Positions 1 through 9,895 are shown, counted from the first letter of the stretch. The stretch: DNA of 64,000 nucleotides from Lentzea sp. NEAU-D7 (GCF_026242055.1 NZ_JAPJDL010000032.1:1-64000); one strand, 5' to 3'. Translations and numbers: made by a program. The notes: generated from the letters alone by a model not told the origin.

Positions 1-789
<789 letters not shown>

Positions 790-1186
790 CCGGTCGGCCG
801 CCGGCACTTGCTGGCCACCACCAGTGGCCCGCCGATGTTCTTCATCCCATCCGACAGGGCCGACTCCGGCCACCGAGCAACGCTCGCCCGAAGACATGAA
901 GTCGGCGCACCGGCAGACTTCGACGTGACACGCCTCGTCCTCGACCGGATGGGAGTGATCGCCGCGAGCCTGGCCGCGGCGGCGCCGCCATGCACCGGTA
1001 ACGCAACGTCGTCGGATTCGCTCAGCTCGGGACAGGAACGACCGAGGTCCGGAGAACCGCTCGACGGCCTCGCAGGTGGCCCCGGCGTTGGCGAGATCAG
1101 CTGGGTCACGTGATATGAGCCAACCGCCGAAGATGGCCAACGCGCCCGAGCCAGACAGCGCTTCGATCACCGCGCCGCGGCGCTAT
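790..1186. other. Non-coding stretch between the DAHP synthase and the IS remnant
   Basis: About 400 bases with no frame that looks like a real gene on either strand. No hairpin, repeat or recognisable site stands out. Confidence 0.5.
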
Positions 1187-1195
1187 GGCCTGTCC

Positions 1196-1872
1196 TCAAA
1201 GCCCGAGGGCGGGGGTGGCCAGGTCGACGATGACTTGGCAGGACAGAGCGATCTTGTCACAGCGGGTGGCGATCGCGCGGAACTGCTGCAGTCGGTTGAA
1301 GCAGCGTTCGACGATGTTGCGGCGCTTGTAGATCACCGGATCGAACAACGGTGGACAGCCACCGGCCCGCCCCCGGTTGGCGCGTTGGTCACGGCGCGCG
1401 TTGCGGGCCGGCCGGGTCATGTCGGCGAGGACCACACGCCCGCCAGCACGGTCTCGAACATGGTGCAGTCGTTGATGTTTCCGCCGTTGTGCACCGTCGC
1501 CAGTGGTCAGCCGTGCCCATCGCATGGGGGATGGATCATGGTCGAGGTACCGCCCCGAGACCTGCCAGTAGCATGATCATCTGGTTCGGTCTGCCCGCCA
1601 CACGACCCGCTCGTCCCCTATGTGAGCACACGTGCGGCGGGCAGGCGTCAACCGCGTGCCGATGACCTCGCACGATGACGGAATCGACCGAGACCTCACA
1701 GTCCAGCTCGTCGATCGCCCGCACCTTGAACACCAAGCATGATCAGGGCGCCATTGCGCAACCAGCGCCTGAACCGGTTGCAGACTGTCTTCCACAGCCC
1801 AGACCACTCCGGCAGATCACACCACGGCAACAACGGCTGCCACTGCTCATCAGTCAGCTCATGCCTGCGCAC
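1196..1872 (-). pseudogene. IS5-family transposase remnant, frameshifted
   Basis: Three pieces of an IS5-type transposase lie in order on the minus strand but in different frames. From a GTG near 1872 comes VRRHELTDEQWQPLLPW and then LPEWSGLWKTVCNRFRRW. After a frameshift near 1740 comes VFKVRAIDELDCEVSVDSVI with the first catalytic Asp region. After a disrupted middle comes DPVIYKRRNIVERCFNRLQQ with the catalytic Glu region, ending at 1196. The stretch GGCCTGTCCTCAAAGC at 1187-1202 could be one decayed terminal repeat, but no matching opposite repeat was found. The element cannot make an intact protein. It marks the left edge of the metabolite locus. Confidence 0.85.
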
Positions 1873-1923
1873 CACGACACAAGATCAAAGCACGTCAGGG
1901 CAACCAACCTTGAAAGACCGAGG

Positions 1924-2874
1924 CTAGACTGGTCCCAGGCTCCTGACCTGGCCGACGGGATCGTCGCCGGTCGGGACCAAGGCGATGATCGGCGTCGACA
2001 GACCACTGTCCACATAAGACTGTATCCGGTCGCGGCAGACCTCCGGCGCCCCGTGCACGACGAGGTCGTCGACCACCTCGTCGGGGATCAGCTCCAGCGC
2101 CTCGCGCCTGTCACCGCGGCTCCAGGCGTCGTGCATCGGCTTGAGCGCCTCACCCCGTCCGAGCCAGTCCTGGAAGGCGGCGTAGGCGGGCACGGTCAGG
2201 TAGCCCGCGACGAGTCGCCGGCCGAGCCGGCGCGCCAGCGCCCTATCGGTGGTGGGACAGACGAAGATTCGGGCCGCCAGCTCCACACCGTGACCGACCT
2301 CCTCCCGTATCCGGCACACGTCGCCGGGGGCGAGCCAGTTGGTGATCGCGCCGTCACCCTCCTTCGCGGCCAGCCGCAGCATTTCCGGCCTAAGGGCGGC
2401 CACCGCGATCGGCGGTACCGGATCCACCTGGTTCTCCAATCGGAAACCGTTGACCGAGAACGTCTCGTACGTCTCGGTCACCTTCTCGCCGCCCAACGCC
2501 GAACGCAGGAACCGCAGCGTGTCGCGAACCCTGCGGAGAGGTGTGGTGAACTCCGCGGCGTTCCACCCCTGCACGATCACCTTCGACGACGCGCCGATCC
2601 CCAGCACGAACCGGCCGGGTGCCAGCCCCGCGACGGTGGCCGCGTTCATCGCCAGGAGCGCCGGACCGCGGGTGTAGACGGACGCCACCGCGGTGCCCAG
2701 CCGTAGCTGCTCCGTCCACTGGGAGGCCAGTGCGAGCGGGGTGAAGGCGTCGGTGGCCGCCTTCTCGGAGGTCCAGACATCGGTGTACCCGAGGTCCGGG
2801 AGCTCCTCGACGATCCTGCGGTGCAGTGCGAGAGGTGTCCCGGGCAAAGGAATGGTGATCCCCCACCGGCTCAT
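1924..2874 (-). CDS. LLM-class (luciferase-like) F420/FMN-dependent oxidoreductase
   Basis: A 316-residue protein with a luciferase-like TIM barrel. The N-terminus MSRWGITIPLPGTPLALHRR, the strand ELGYTDVW-type segment (LPDLGYTDVWTSE), the RLGTAVASVYTRGP block and GRFVLGIGASSKVIV are typical of actinobacterial LLM-class F420-dependent enzymes. It would transfer hydride to or from a small organic substrate in the cytoplasm; the substrate is unknown. It is the last gene of a minus-strand run with the acetyltransferase (45-bp gap) and the deacetylase-like gene. The context beside phenazine genes suggests a tailoring or ring-reducing step, which is inference. F420 versus FMN use cannot be decided from sequence alone. 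Confidence 0.88.
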   Translation of the reverse strand: MSRWGITIPLPGTPLALHRRIVEELPDLGYTDVWTSEKAATDAFTPLALASQWTEQLRLGTAVASVYTRGPALLAMNAATVAGLAPGRFVLGIGASSKVIVQGWNAAEFTTPLRRVRDTLRFLRSALGGEKVTETYETFSVNGFRLENQVDPVPPIAVAALRPEMLRLAAKEGDGAITNWLAPGDVCRIREEVGHGVELAARIFVCPTTDRALARRLGRRLVAGYLTVPAYAAFQDWLGRGEALKPMHDAWSRGDRREALELIPDEVVDDLVVHGAPEVCRDRIQSYVDSGLSTPIIALVPTGDDPVGQVRSLGPV

Positions 2875-2919
2875 GTGCCCTCCTCGGGTTCCACCGAACT
2901 GTCCAGACGTTCGGCGTCC

Positions 2920-3531
2920 TCAGGACGTCGTGGCTCGGTCACTCGCCCGCGGCCGCCAGATCGGGTACAGCGACGGCCCGCCCCGCAAGGTGATCGCCTC
3001 GCCCAGCCGCACCTGGCCGAGCCGCTCGTACAACGCCAGGTTGCGCAGACAGCTGGCTTCGCCGTACACGCCCGCGTCCGCACCGTCGGCGAGGGCGAAC
3101 TGGGCCTTCTTCAGCTTGGTCCCAAGTCCTTTCCCCTGCCGTCCGGGGACTGCGGAGAGATATGTTCCGTAGAGGTGTGGCGGGACGTTTCGCGGGTGGT
3201 TGTCGTTGAGCAGGTTCATAAACGCCACCGCCCGCTCGGCTTGGTCGCCAAGCCGTTCCTCCAGCAGGCCGATGAGTTCGGCGTGCTCCTCCGCGCTGGG
3301 CAGGACGGACGGCGGGTAGAACAGCGAGACGGCGCTGAAGTCCTCGATCTGGAGGGCGAGGCCGCCACCGGCGAACGTCGATTCCACGATCACCGTGAAG
3401 AACCGCCGATTGGCTTCCTCGCGGCTTTCGGGGTCGGGGAAGATCCAGGAGAACACGGGGTCGTCGTGGAAGGCTCGGGTGTAGACGTCGACCAGGGACT
3501 TGGTCTGGTCCTGGCGAACTTCTTCGATCAT
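2920..3531 (-). CDS. GNAT-family N-acetyltransferase
   Basis: A 203-residue protein starting MIEEVRQDQTKSLVDVYTRA. The frame is open far upstream, but that part overlaps the neighbouring gene and has poor codon character, so the ATG at 3531 is preferred; a GTG at 3537 is also possible. Family features are the N-terminal AFHDDPVFSWIFPD segment, the central LSAVPGRQGKGLGTKL acetyl-CoA-binding loop (Q/R-x-x-G-x-G/A) at about residues 130-145, and a C-terminal ASCLRNLALYERLG segment. It probably acetylates an amine or carries self-resistance; the substrate is unknown. It lies 49 bp downstream of the deacetylase-like gene and 45 bp upstream of the LLM gene, so the three form one operon. Confidence 0.87.
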   Translation of the reverse strand: MIEEVRQDQTKSLVDVYTRAFHDDPVFSWIFPDPESREEANRRFFTVIVESTFAGGGLALQIEDFSAVSLFYPPSVLPSAEEHAELIGLLEERLGDQAERAVAFMNLLNDNHPRNVPPHLYGTYLSAVPGRQGKGLGTKLKKAQFALADGADAGVYGEASCLRNLALYERLGQVRLGEAITLRGGPSLYPIWRPRASDRATTS

Positions 3532-3580
3532 CGGCACGGTGTCATGTCCTCTCGGTCCGGAACAGGGGTCGGGGTGGTCA

Positions 3581-4483
3581 TCACTTCGCCGGGGATGTCC
3601 GGTGCGCCGCCGCGTGTCGCGCGATCTCGGCATGGGTGGCCCACCAGACGCCGGTGTGGGCGGCGATGTGCGCCAGCAGCTCGTCCAGCACCTTGACGCG
3701 GGACCGGTGCCCGATGATGTGCGGGTGGAGCGCGAGGGTGAACAGGCCGCCCTCGGCGTGGGCCGCGTCGAACTCGTCCTGCCAGATGCGCAGGACTTCG
3801 CGCGGCGCAAGGACCTGCTTTCCCAGGGCGTCGTCGGGGAAGTAGGGGGCGTCGTCCCGGATCCAGGACACCGGGACCTCGGTCACCCCGGTCGCCTCGC
3901 CCCGGTGCACGAGTTCGTAGGGCTGGTCGTCGGCCATCAGCGACGAGTCGTACTCGAGTCCGAGCTCCTTGATGATCGGCAGCGTGTGCACCGTGAAGTC
4001 CCAGTACGGGGTCCGCAGGCCCACCGGCCGAACACCGGTCGCGGCCTCCAGCGCATCCGCGCTGCGCAGAGCGAGCTCCCGCTCCTGGTTCGCGGTCAGC
4101 TCACCGCACTTCTCGTGGATCCAGCCGTGTAGCCCGATCTCGTGTCCGTCGGCCTGTACCGCGGCGAGCCCCGCGGGGTCGAGCATGGTGGATACGACCG
4201 GGTAGAAGAACGTCGCGGGTGCGGAGTGCCGGCGAAGTGTCTCGAGAACCCGCGGCAGACCGACGCGCGCACCGTACTGGCCTTGTGCCAGGAGGCCCGG
4301 CCCCGTCTCGCCGCGGGAGAGGGGCAACGTCTCGTTGTCGACGTCGACCGAGATCGCGACGGCCACGCTCGCATTCCCCGGCCAGTTCTCCGGGACGAGC
4401 CGGACGCCCGCCTCCGCTTCGCCCACCGCGGCTTGCCATTGCCAATCCGCCCATTCCCAAGGTGAAGAACCCGCATTCGGCAA
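3581..4483 (-). CDS. Polysaccharide deacetylase / cyclic imidase-like (CE4 fold) hydrolase
   Basis: A 300-residue NodB-fold protein. The metal site is visible: ISVDVDNET gives the Asp pair and GLHGWIHEKC gives the His-x3-His pair; LALHPHIIGHRSR near the C-terminus supplies the catalytic His. The whole protein resembles the HpPgdA/PuuE-like branch of the family, which acts on small cyclic amides or imides rather than wall polysaccharide, and no signal peptide is present. Cytoplasmic amide hydrolysis is therefore more likely than wall editing. The start is the TTG at 4483 with a weak AAAGG upstream; a GTG at 4426 is an alternative. It is first in its operon. The upstream region carries two copies of the 16-bp inverted repeat. 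Confidence 0.8.
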   Translation of the reverse strand: MPNAGSSPWEWADWQWQAAVGEAEAGVRLVPENWPGNASVAVAISVDVDNETLPLSRGETGPGLLAQGQYGARVGLPRVLETLRRHSAPATFFYPVVSTMLDPAGLAAVQADGHEIGLHGWIHEKCGELTANQERELALRSADALEAATGVRPVGLRTPYWDFTVHTLPIIKELGLEYDSSLMADDQPYELVHRGEATGVTEVPVSWIRDDAPYFPDDALGKQVLAPREVLRIWQDEFDAAHAEGGLFTLALHPHIIGHRSRVKVLDELLAHIAAHTGVWWATHAEIARHAAAHRTSPAK

Positions 4484-4628
4484 GTTTCAGGACCTTTCTC
4501 GCTCGAGCGGCACGGTGTCGGCGAACCTCGCCGCCGGAACTCACCGCCGGCAGGCGCCTACCGCTCCGGGAAGGTGTGATCACCCTCCGACCGGGATGCG
4601 AACGACGCTAGCCAGCTCGGCGGCGTCC

Positions 4629-4650
4629 GGACTGCGGAAGCCCGCAGTCC
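4629..4650. promoter_or_regulatory. LuxR-type box a (core 4632-4647)
   Basis: Core CTGCGGAAGCCCGCAG. The arms extend to GGACTGCGG and CCGCAGTCC, a perfect 9-bp inverted repeat around AAGC. It is about 150 bp upstream of the deacetylase-like gene. Confidence 0.6.
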
Positions 4651-4789
4651 TGTTGCCGAACCGGGCACAGGCGCTGACCGTCACCAGGAAGATCCACTTC
4701 CACCAGCGGTAACGAGATCCCAACTCCCGCAACGAAGCTGGAGGGACGATCCACCGCCGCGGGAGGGCGGAGCACCTCCACTGCGGACA

Positions 4790-4805
4790 CTGCGGTTGTC
4801 CACAG
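4790..4805. promoter_or_regulatory. LuxR-type box b
   Basis: CTGCGGTTGTCCACAG. It is preceded at 4781 by an extra half-site CTGCGGA. ACTGCGGTTGTCCAC is identical to the sequence at box d upstream of the first LAL gene. Confidence 0.5.
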
Positions 4806-4997
4806 CGCGGATCCTCAGCGGTCGTGATCAGATCGGCGAACCATTTGAGACCGCGACCGGTCGTCAAGCGACGTGCTCCGGTCTCAGCTGAAAGGAGATG
4901 GCCAGCAGTGGGAGCAGGCAGCGCACAGGCACGTCCGGCCATCGATCTCGGCACCCGCCCGATGGCCGGTGGCGGTGCTCCACGCCGCAGCAGGTGC

Positions 4998-5855
4998 TCA
5001 CGAGGTGCGTTCGTCGCCTTGCAGCAGGAAATCACCTCGCGCCACGGGGACCGCGGTCCCGCTCACCACAACGCGCTCGGGGTGCGCGCCCGCACCCCAG
5101 GCCGTCGCCGTCATGGTCGACGAGCGTCCCATCTCGACCCCTTGCCGAATCTCGATGCGGTCGCCGTAGGAGATCCTGCCGGTTCTAGCGAGGTGCACGG
5201 CGAGCGGACCGGCCGCCGAACCGGTTGCCGCGTCCTCGGCCACACCGTAGGCCGGCGAGAACATCCGCGCTCGCCACCGCAGCCCCTCCCCCGCGAAGCA
5301 GAAGGCGCTCATGTCCTGCAGGGTCGCGAGCACTCGCAGGTCCGGCGCGAGGTTGGAGAGTTCCTCGACGTCGCGCAAGGGGAACAGGACGTGCCGGGGC
5401 CCGTTCCGGTAGGCGTACACGGTCTCCTCCGCCGGACGAACTCCCAGCCCTGCCGAGAGGACCTCCAGGTGTTCGTAGGGTTCCCACACCGGGACGGGCT
5501 GCTTCATGCTCGCCGAGACCGTCCCGCCGGCTCCGCGCTCGAAGGTGAACTCGATGTCGCCCACGAGGGTCTCCATGACGAGGGACTCGCGGTAGGACTG
5601 GTGCGCAAGCGCGATCGCGGTCCCCAGCGTGGGATGCCCGGCGAAGGGCAGCTCGCACGTCGGGGTGAAGATCCGGACCCGCACGTCCCCGGATCCCCTG
5701 GCGGGCAGGACGAAGGTGGTCTCGGAGAGGTGGGTCTCCACAGCGATCGCCTGCATCTGCGCCGACGACAACCCCGATGCTGACAGCAGGACGGCGACCG
5801 GATTGCCCTCCAGAGGAGTTCCGGTGAACACGTCCATGATCACGTACGGGTACAT
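4998..5855 (-). CDS. phzF: PhzF, trans-2,3-dihydro-3-hydroxyanthranilate isomerase
   Basis: A 285-residue protein of the PhzF/diaminopimelate-epimerase-like fold. In phenazine synthesis PhzF isomerises DHHA to the ketone that then dimerises. Visible signatures: the N-terminal DVFTGTPLEGNPVAV with the conserved NP-V segment, HLSETTFVLP containing the catalytic Glu, FTPTCELPFAGHPTLGTA, and near the C-terminus DAATGSAAGPLA. The ATG at 5855 gives a normal family length; the open frame further upstream overlaps phzB antisense. It is divergent from phzB across 103 bp with a perfect CCGGCACGTGCCGG palindrome. Family assignment is secure, and the phz neighbours support the phenazine role. Confidence 0.93.
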   Translation of the reverse strand: MYPYVIMDVFTGTPLEGNPVAVLLSASGLSSAQMQAIAVETHLSETTFVLPARGSGDVRVRIFTPTCELPFAGHPTLGTAIALAHQSYRESLVMETLVGDIEFTFERGAGGTVSASMKQPVPVWEPYEHLEVLSAGLGVRPAEETVYAYRNGPRHVLFPLRDVEELSNLAPDLRVLATLQDMSAFCFAGEGLRWRARMFSPAYGVAEDAATGSAAGPLAVHLARTGRISYGDRIEIRQGVEMGRSSTMTATAWGAGAHPERVVVSGTAVPVARGDFLLQGDERTS

Positions 5856-5880
5856 GTCCGCGAGAGTACCGACCGCACCG

Positions 5881-5894
5881 CCGGCACGTGCCGG
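5881..5894. promoter_or_regulatory. 14-bp perfect palindrome between phzF and phzB
   Basis: CCGGCACGTGCCGG, 26 bp from the phzF start and 65 bp from the phzB start. It is the only strong symmetric element in this divergent promoter region, so it is a candidate operator for both genes. It differs from the CTGCGG-type boxes found elsewhere. Confidence 0.45.
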
Positions 5895-5958
5895 ATCCGT
5901 TGCGGGGCTTGCTGAACAGCACACCACGACCGATGAAGCCATCACCCCAGGAGAGGCC

Positions 5959-6453
5959 ATGTCCGACGGATCCGGCAGCGGGAACCCCTTCGCAGACGAT
6001 GTGGAGCTGCGCCGCCGCAACCGAGCGGTGGTGGAGGAGTACCTGCGGGTGACCGAAGGGCCGGCCCGGCTGCAACGGCACCGCTTGTACGCCGAGGACG
6101 CCCGCGGAGGGTTGTGGACGACGGACACCGGGCAGCCGGCTGCGGTGCGCGGCCGGGAAAAGCTCGCCGACATGGCCGCGTGGTCGCTCGAATGTTTCCC
6201 CGACTGGAAGTGGACGAACGTCAAGATCTTCGAGACCCAGGACCCGAACCACTTCTGGGTCGAGTGCGACGGGGAGGGCCGGATCCTGTTCCCCGACTAC
6301 CCTCCGGGCATCTACCGCAACCACTTCCTCCACTCCTTCAAGCTCCGCGACGGTGAGATCACCGAGCTGCGGGAGTTCATGAACCCGTGTGAGCAGATGC
6401 GTGCGTTGGGGATCGAGGTCCCGCTGGTCACCAGGGGCGGGATCCCGGAGTAG
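5959..6453 (+). CDS. phzB: PhzA/PhzB-family phenazine condensing protein
   Basis: A 164-residue NTF2-fold protein with an ATG at 5959 behind AGGAGAG. In known systems PhzA/B helps condense two molecules of the PhzF product into the tricyclic phenazine precursor. Strong family matches are RRRNRAVVEEYL near the N-terminus, GLWTTDTGQPAAVRG, WSLECFPDWKW, the very conserved DPNHFWVECDGEGRILFP, HFLHSFKLRDG and the C-terminal QMRALGIEVP. Only one copy is present, as is usual outside Pseudomonas. The FAD dehydrogenase starts 4 bp after its stop, so the two are surely co-transcribed. Confidence 0.95.
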   Translation: MSDGSGSGNPFADDVELRRRNRAVVEEYLRVTEGPARLQRHRLYAEDARGGLWTTDTGQPAAVRGREKLADMAAWSLECFPDWKWTNVKIFETQDPNHFWVECDGEGRILFPDYPPGIYRNHFLHSFKLRDGEITELREFMNPCEQMRALGIEVPLVTRGGIPE

Positions 6454-6457
6454 AGAC

Positions 6458-7993
6458 GTGGTTGAGGTCGTAGTGCTGGGCTCCGGCGCCGCCGGGCTCG
6501 CCGCCGCGCTCGCCGCGAGAGCGGCCGGCGCCGAGGTGACGCTCGCCGAGGCGACGTCGACGGTCGGGGGCACCACCGCTTTGTCGAGTGGTGCGGTGTG
6601 GATTCCGGGCAACCATGTGGACGTCCGCGGCCCTGCCGTGGACAGCGTCGAACAGGCGCGTCTGCACCTGGAGTCGCTCGCCGTCGGGGACATCTCGCGG
6701 GTACTTCTGGAAAGCTACCTCGTCAACGCTCCCCTGGTGGCGCAACGACTGGAAGCCACCACCGCGCTGCGCTGGCAACCGCTGCCCTACCCGGACTGCC
6801 ATCGGGAGCTACCCGGTGGAATGGGGCGAGGGGTGCGGTCGCTGGAGCCGTTGCCACTCGTGGTGCCCTCCTCCGTTTCCGCGCTCGTGCGCTCCCCGTT
6901 GCCGTGGCGACCACCGTTGACCGTGACGGAGATGGTCACCGGTGCGGCCACGCCCGAGCTGGTGAGGGAGCGGTCGCGCACCGGGACGCTGGTGGGCGGA
7001 CAGGCGATGGTCGCCGCGCTCTTGCATGCGGCCCTGGAAGCCGGTGTCGACGTGCGGACCTCGACGAGGGTGACCGACTGGTCGCCCGACGGCGTCGTCG
7101 TCGACGGCGGAAAACGCCGCCGGGCCAGGGTCGTCGTGGCCACCGGCGGTTTCGAACGGGACCCTGCTCTGGTGAGGACGTTCCTGCGCGCTCCGGTGCG
7201 CGGGCTGATCGGCGCACCGGGCTCACGGGGTGACGGGCTGCGGCTGGCGATGGCCGCGGGAGCGGCGCTCGGCACCATGTCCGAGGCGTGGTGGTGTCCT
7301 GCCCTCCGCGTTCCCGGCGACGAGATCGACGGAGAGCCCGTGTACCGGATGTTGTTCGCCGAGCGCGCCAGGCCCGGCGTGATCATGGTCGACCGGCGCG
7401 GGCGCCGGTTCACCAACGAGGCCCAGAACTACAACGACGTCGGCAGGGCGATGCACGGTTTCTCCGCACAGGACTTCCGGTTCGAGGCCGATCCCTCCTG
7501 GATGGTCTTCGACGCCGAGGTCCGTGACCGGTATCCCATCGTTTCCATGCGTCCCGGTGACCCGGAGCCCAGATGGTTGCTGCGGGCGTCCACCACCGCC
7601 GGGCTCGCGGACCTCATGGGCGTGCCACCGGAGACGTTCGTCGACACCGTCGACCGCTTCAACGCGAGTGCGCAAGCCGGTTCGGACCCGGAGTTCGGCC
7701 GAGGCCGGGGAGAGTACGACAGCGCGGGCGGGGAGTTCACCCTGCGGCCGTTGAGCGAGCCGCCGTACTACGCGGTCGCGGTGCACGCCGGCCTCGGCGG
7801 CACCAAAGGAGGGCCGAGGACCGACGAGCGGGGCCGGGTGGTACATGTGGACGGTTCGGTGGTCCCCGGGCTCTACGCGGCGGGCAACGCCGCGGCGAGC
7901 CCCTTCGGGATGGCGTACCCCGGTACCGGAACGACCCTGGGGCAGGCACTCACGTTCGGCGACTCAGCCGGCCGCGCCGCGGCCACCGACTGA
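6458..7993 (+). CDS. KstD/fumarate-reductase-type FAD-dependent dehydrogenase
   Basis: A 511-residue flavoprotein starting with GTG at 6458, 4 bp after phzB. The N-terminal dinucleotide fold reads VVVLGSGAAGLAAALAARAA followed by a Glu at the end of the second strand. TVGGTTALSSGAVWIPGN is the classic signature of the 3-ketosteroid dehydrogenase/flavocytochrome c group. GLYAAGNAAASPFGMAYPGT near the C-terminus is the second FAD motif. Such enzymes introduce C=C bonds by flavin dehydrogenation. In this position it may aromatise a reduced phenazine, taking over from the missing PhzG; this is inference. Its 3' end overlaps the end of phzE by 30 bp in tail-to-tail orientation. Confidence 0.9.
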   Translation: MVEVVVLGSGAAGLAAALAARAAGAEVTLAEATSTVGGTTALSSGAVWIPGNHVDVRGPAVDSVEQARLHLESLAVGDISRVLLESYLVNAPLVAQRLEATTALRWQPLPYPDCHRELPGGMGRGVRSLEPLPLVVPSSVSALVRSPLPWRPPLTVTEMVTGAATPELVRERSRTGTLVGGQAMVAALLHAALEAGVDVRTSTRVTDWSPDGVVVDGGKRRRARVVVATGGFERDPALVRTFLRAPVRGLIGAPGSRGDGLRLAMAAGAALGTMSEAWWCPALRVPGDEIDGEPVYRMLFAERARPGVIMVDRRGRRFTNEAQNYNDVGRAMHGFSAQDFRFEADPSWMVFDAEVRDRYPIVSMRPGDPEPRWLLRASTTAGLADLMGVPPETFVDTVDRFNASAQAGSDPEFGRGRGEYDSAGGEFTLRPLSEPPYYAVAVHAGLGGTKGGPRTDERGRVVHVDGSVVPGLYAAGNAAASPFGMAYPGTGTTLGQALTFGDSAGRAAATD

Positions 7994-9895
7994 GCAGCGG
8001 GCCGGGACCGGTGGCGCCAGCAACGACGACGCGACGTGGCCGAGGATCTCCGGACCGTCCAGTGTCAGCACGGATTCGGGGTGGAACTGCAAGGAGGCGA
8101 AGGTGTTCCCGCGCAACGCGTGCACCTCGCCGGTGCGGTGATCTCGAACGACCTCCACGGGACCGTCCAGCAGCGGGTGGCGCAGCAGGTCTGCTGTGGA
8201 CACCGCGCTGAACGTGTTGTAGAAGCCGACCGTACGCCGGGTGCCGAACAAAGTGATCTCACGCTGTTCGCCCTGACTCGGTGTTCTCCTCCTCTCGACA
8301 CGCAGGCCCAGCAGCGCCGAGAGGATCTGGTGGCTCAGGCACACCGACAGCAGCGGCGTCCTGGTGTTCAGCACTGTTCTGGTCCAGGCGCGCAACGCCC
8401 GCACCCTCGGGCATCCGCGGTCGAGCGGGTCGCCGGGGCCGGGACCGAGAACCACGAGGTCGAACCCGTTCACGTCGACCACGTCGCTGTGCCGGCGGAT
8501 GACCGGGTCCAGCCCCAGAGCCGACAGCTGAACGCACAGCATCGCCGTGAAGCCGTCTTCGGCATCCACCACGAGCACCCTGCGTCCAGCCAGCACGAGG
8601 TTCACCTCCTTGCGCTCCTCCGGGGGCCGCCGCCAGAACGCCGAAAGGCGCTCCGCTCGCCGCGACAGCGCACGCACCACCGCGGGATGTCCCGACAACC
8701 CCTGGACAGCGACGGGTGAGCCGTTCCGCGGGCCAGGGCCGCCGGTTCCCAGTGCTGAGAGCAGACCGGCGATCTTGACGTGCGTCTCACCGACCTCGGT
8801 CTCCGGATCGGAGTGCCGCACCAGCGTGGCGCCGACGCCGGCGCGCAGCCGCCCGCCCGCATCGATCTCCGCTGCTCGGATGAAGATCGCGGAGTCGACC
8901 TCCACCTCCCCCGCCGGACCGGTCTCGATCAGCGCGAGGACGCCCGAGTAGTAGCCACGCCCCTCGGTCTCGCAGCCGGCGATCACGTCGAAGGCGCTCC
9001 GCACCGGGCTCCCGACGACCGTGGGGGCGAACATGGTCGCACCCAGCTGCTCCCTGGGGTCCAGGTCGCTGCGTCCGGTGACCAGGTACTCGGTGTGCGC
9101 GAGCCGGGTCATCTCCCGCAGCCGCGGACCGCTCACCACGCCACCTGACGGGCACAGTGCGGCCATCATCTTCAACTCCTCGTCCAGCACCATGTTCAGC
9201 TCGTCGATCTCCTTGCCGTCGGCCAGGAACCGGAGCAACCCCGGCAGAGCCGGGCCCTGCGGGGGATACCGGTACGTGCCGCTGATGGGGTTCATCACGG
9301 CGGTACCCGCGGACGAGCCCAGATGCAGTTCCGGACTGGCACCGACGAACGTGCGTTCGCCGGTGTGCACGAGGAAGGTCCAGTGCGCTCCCTGTTCAGC
9401 CGTGAGCAGACGGGAGAAGATCGACAGCGCGGTTCGAAGCGAGTAGCCGGGCAGGTCCGCGGTGAAGGTGCGCTTCACCACGAAGTTGGAGCCGTGACCC
9501 CGCCCGATCTTCTCGGTCAGCACCGTGCGCACGACCTCGGCGTACTCCTGGTCGTCGAGGTCGAAGCCGGCGTTGGTCAGCTCGACGTCGTCGTCGGGCA
9601 GCGCGAGAACGGCGTCGGCCGGCTTTGCGCGCGTTCGGTCCACGACCCGCAATGTGATCAGCGGAGCGTCGTCGTCGATGCACGGGAGACCCGCCTCGGC
9701 GAGCTGCCGGTACGGAACGACCACGAGGACGTCCTCCTCCGGCCGCAACGGGATGTTTTCCAGTAGATCGGTTTCTTGTGACGAACCTCGCAACAGCTCG
9801 ACGAAATTCCCCTGAGCAGGCCGGTACAGCAGCGCGAACGGCCGCGGACGCGAGCTCGACAATCCGCCGATCAGTTCCTCGAAAGCCGCATCCAC
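7964..9895 (-). CDS. phzE: PhzE, 2-amino-2-desoxyisochorismate synthase (synthase-GATase fusion)
   Basis: A fused anthranilate-synthase-like enzyme that turns chorismate and glutamine into ADIC. The first ~400 residues are the chorismate-binding part (FVVKRTFTADLPGY, NPISGTYRYPP, DEELKMMA, GYYSGVLALIE, AAEIDAGGRLRAGVGATLVR). The C-terminal ~200 residues are a class I glutamine amidotransferase with GPGPGDP, the nucleophile in LLSVCLSHQ and the catalytic FHPES. The GTG at 9895 is chosen because a strong GGAGG lies 6 bases upstream and the resulting 643 residues fit PhzE lengths; an in-frame upstream start at 9967 is less likely. It is divergent from phzD. Confidence 0.94.
   Translation of the reverse strand: MDAAFEELIGGLSSSRPRPFALLYRPAQGNFVELLRGSSQETDLLENIPLRPEEDVLVVVPYRQLAEAGLPCIDDDAPLITLRVVDRTRAKPADAVLALPDDDVELTNAGFDLDDQEYAEVVRTVLTEKIGRGHGSNFVVKRTFTADLPGYSLRTALSIFSRLLTAEQGAHWTFLVHTGERTFVGASPELHLGSSAGTAVMNPISGTYRYPPQGPALPGLLRFLADGKEIDELNMVLDEELKMMAALCPSGGVVSGPRLREMTRLAHTEYLVTGRSDLDPREQLGATMFAPTVVGSPVRSAFDVIAGCETEGRGYYSGVLALIETGPAGEVEVDSAIFIRAAEIDAGGRLRAGVGATLVRHSDPETEVGETHVKIAGLLSALGTGGPGPRNGSPVAVQGLSGHPAVVRALSRRAERLSAFWRRPPEERKEVNLVLAGRRVLVVDAEDGFTAMLCVQLSALGLDPVIRRHSDVVDVNGFDLVVLGPGPGDPLDRGCPRVRALRAWTRTVLNTRTPLLSVCLSHQILSALLGLRVERRRTPSQGEQREITLFGTRRTVGFYNTFSAVSTADLLRHPLLDGPVEVVRDHRTGEVHALRGNTFASLQFHPESVLTLDGPEILGHVASSLLAPPVPARCSVGGRGAAG

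Larger units (their letters stand above)
4484..4997. other. Regulatory intergenic region between the deacetylase operon and phzF
   Basis: No convincing gene on either strand. It holds two copies of the 16-bp inverted repeat (4632-4647 and 4790-4805), with centres 158 bp apart. The deacetylase operon reads leftward away from it. phzF ends at its right edge. Confidence 0.6.

Noticed and set aside
4580-5035. A 151-residue minus-strand frame in the deacetylase/phzF gap
   Set aside because: It covers two operator-like boxes and overlaps the end of phzF; codon use is poor.
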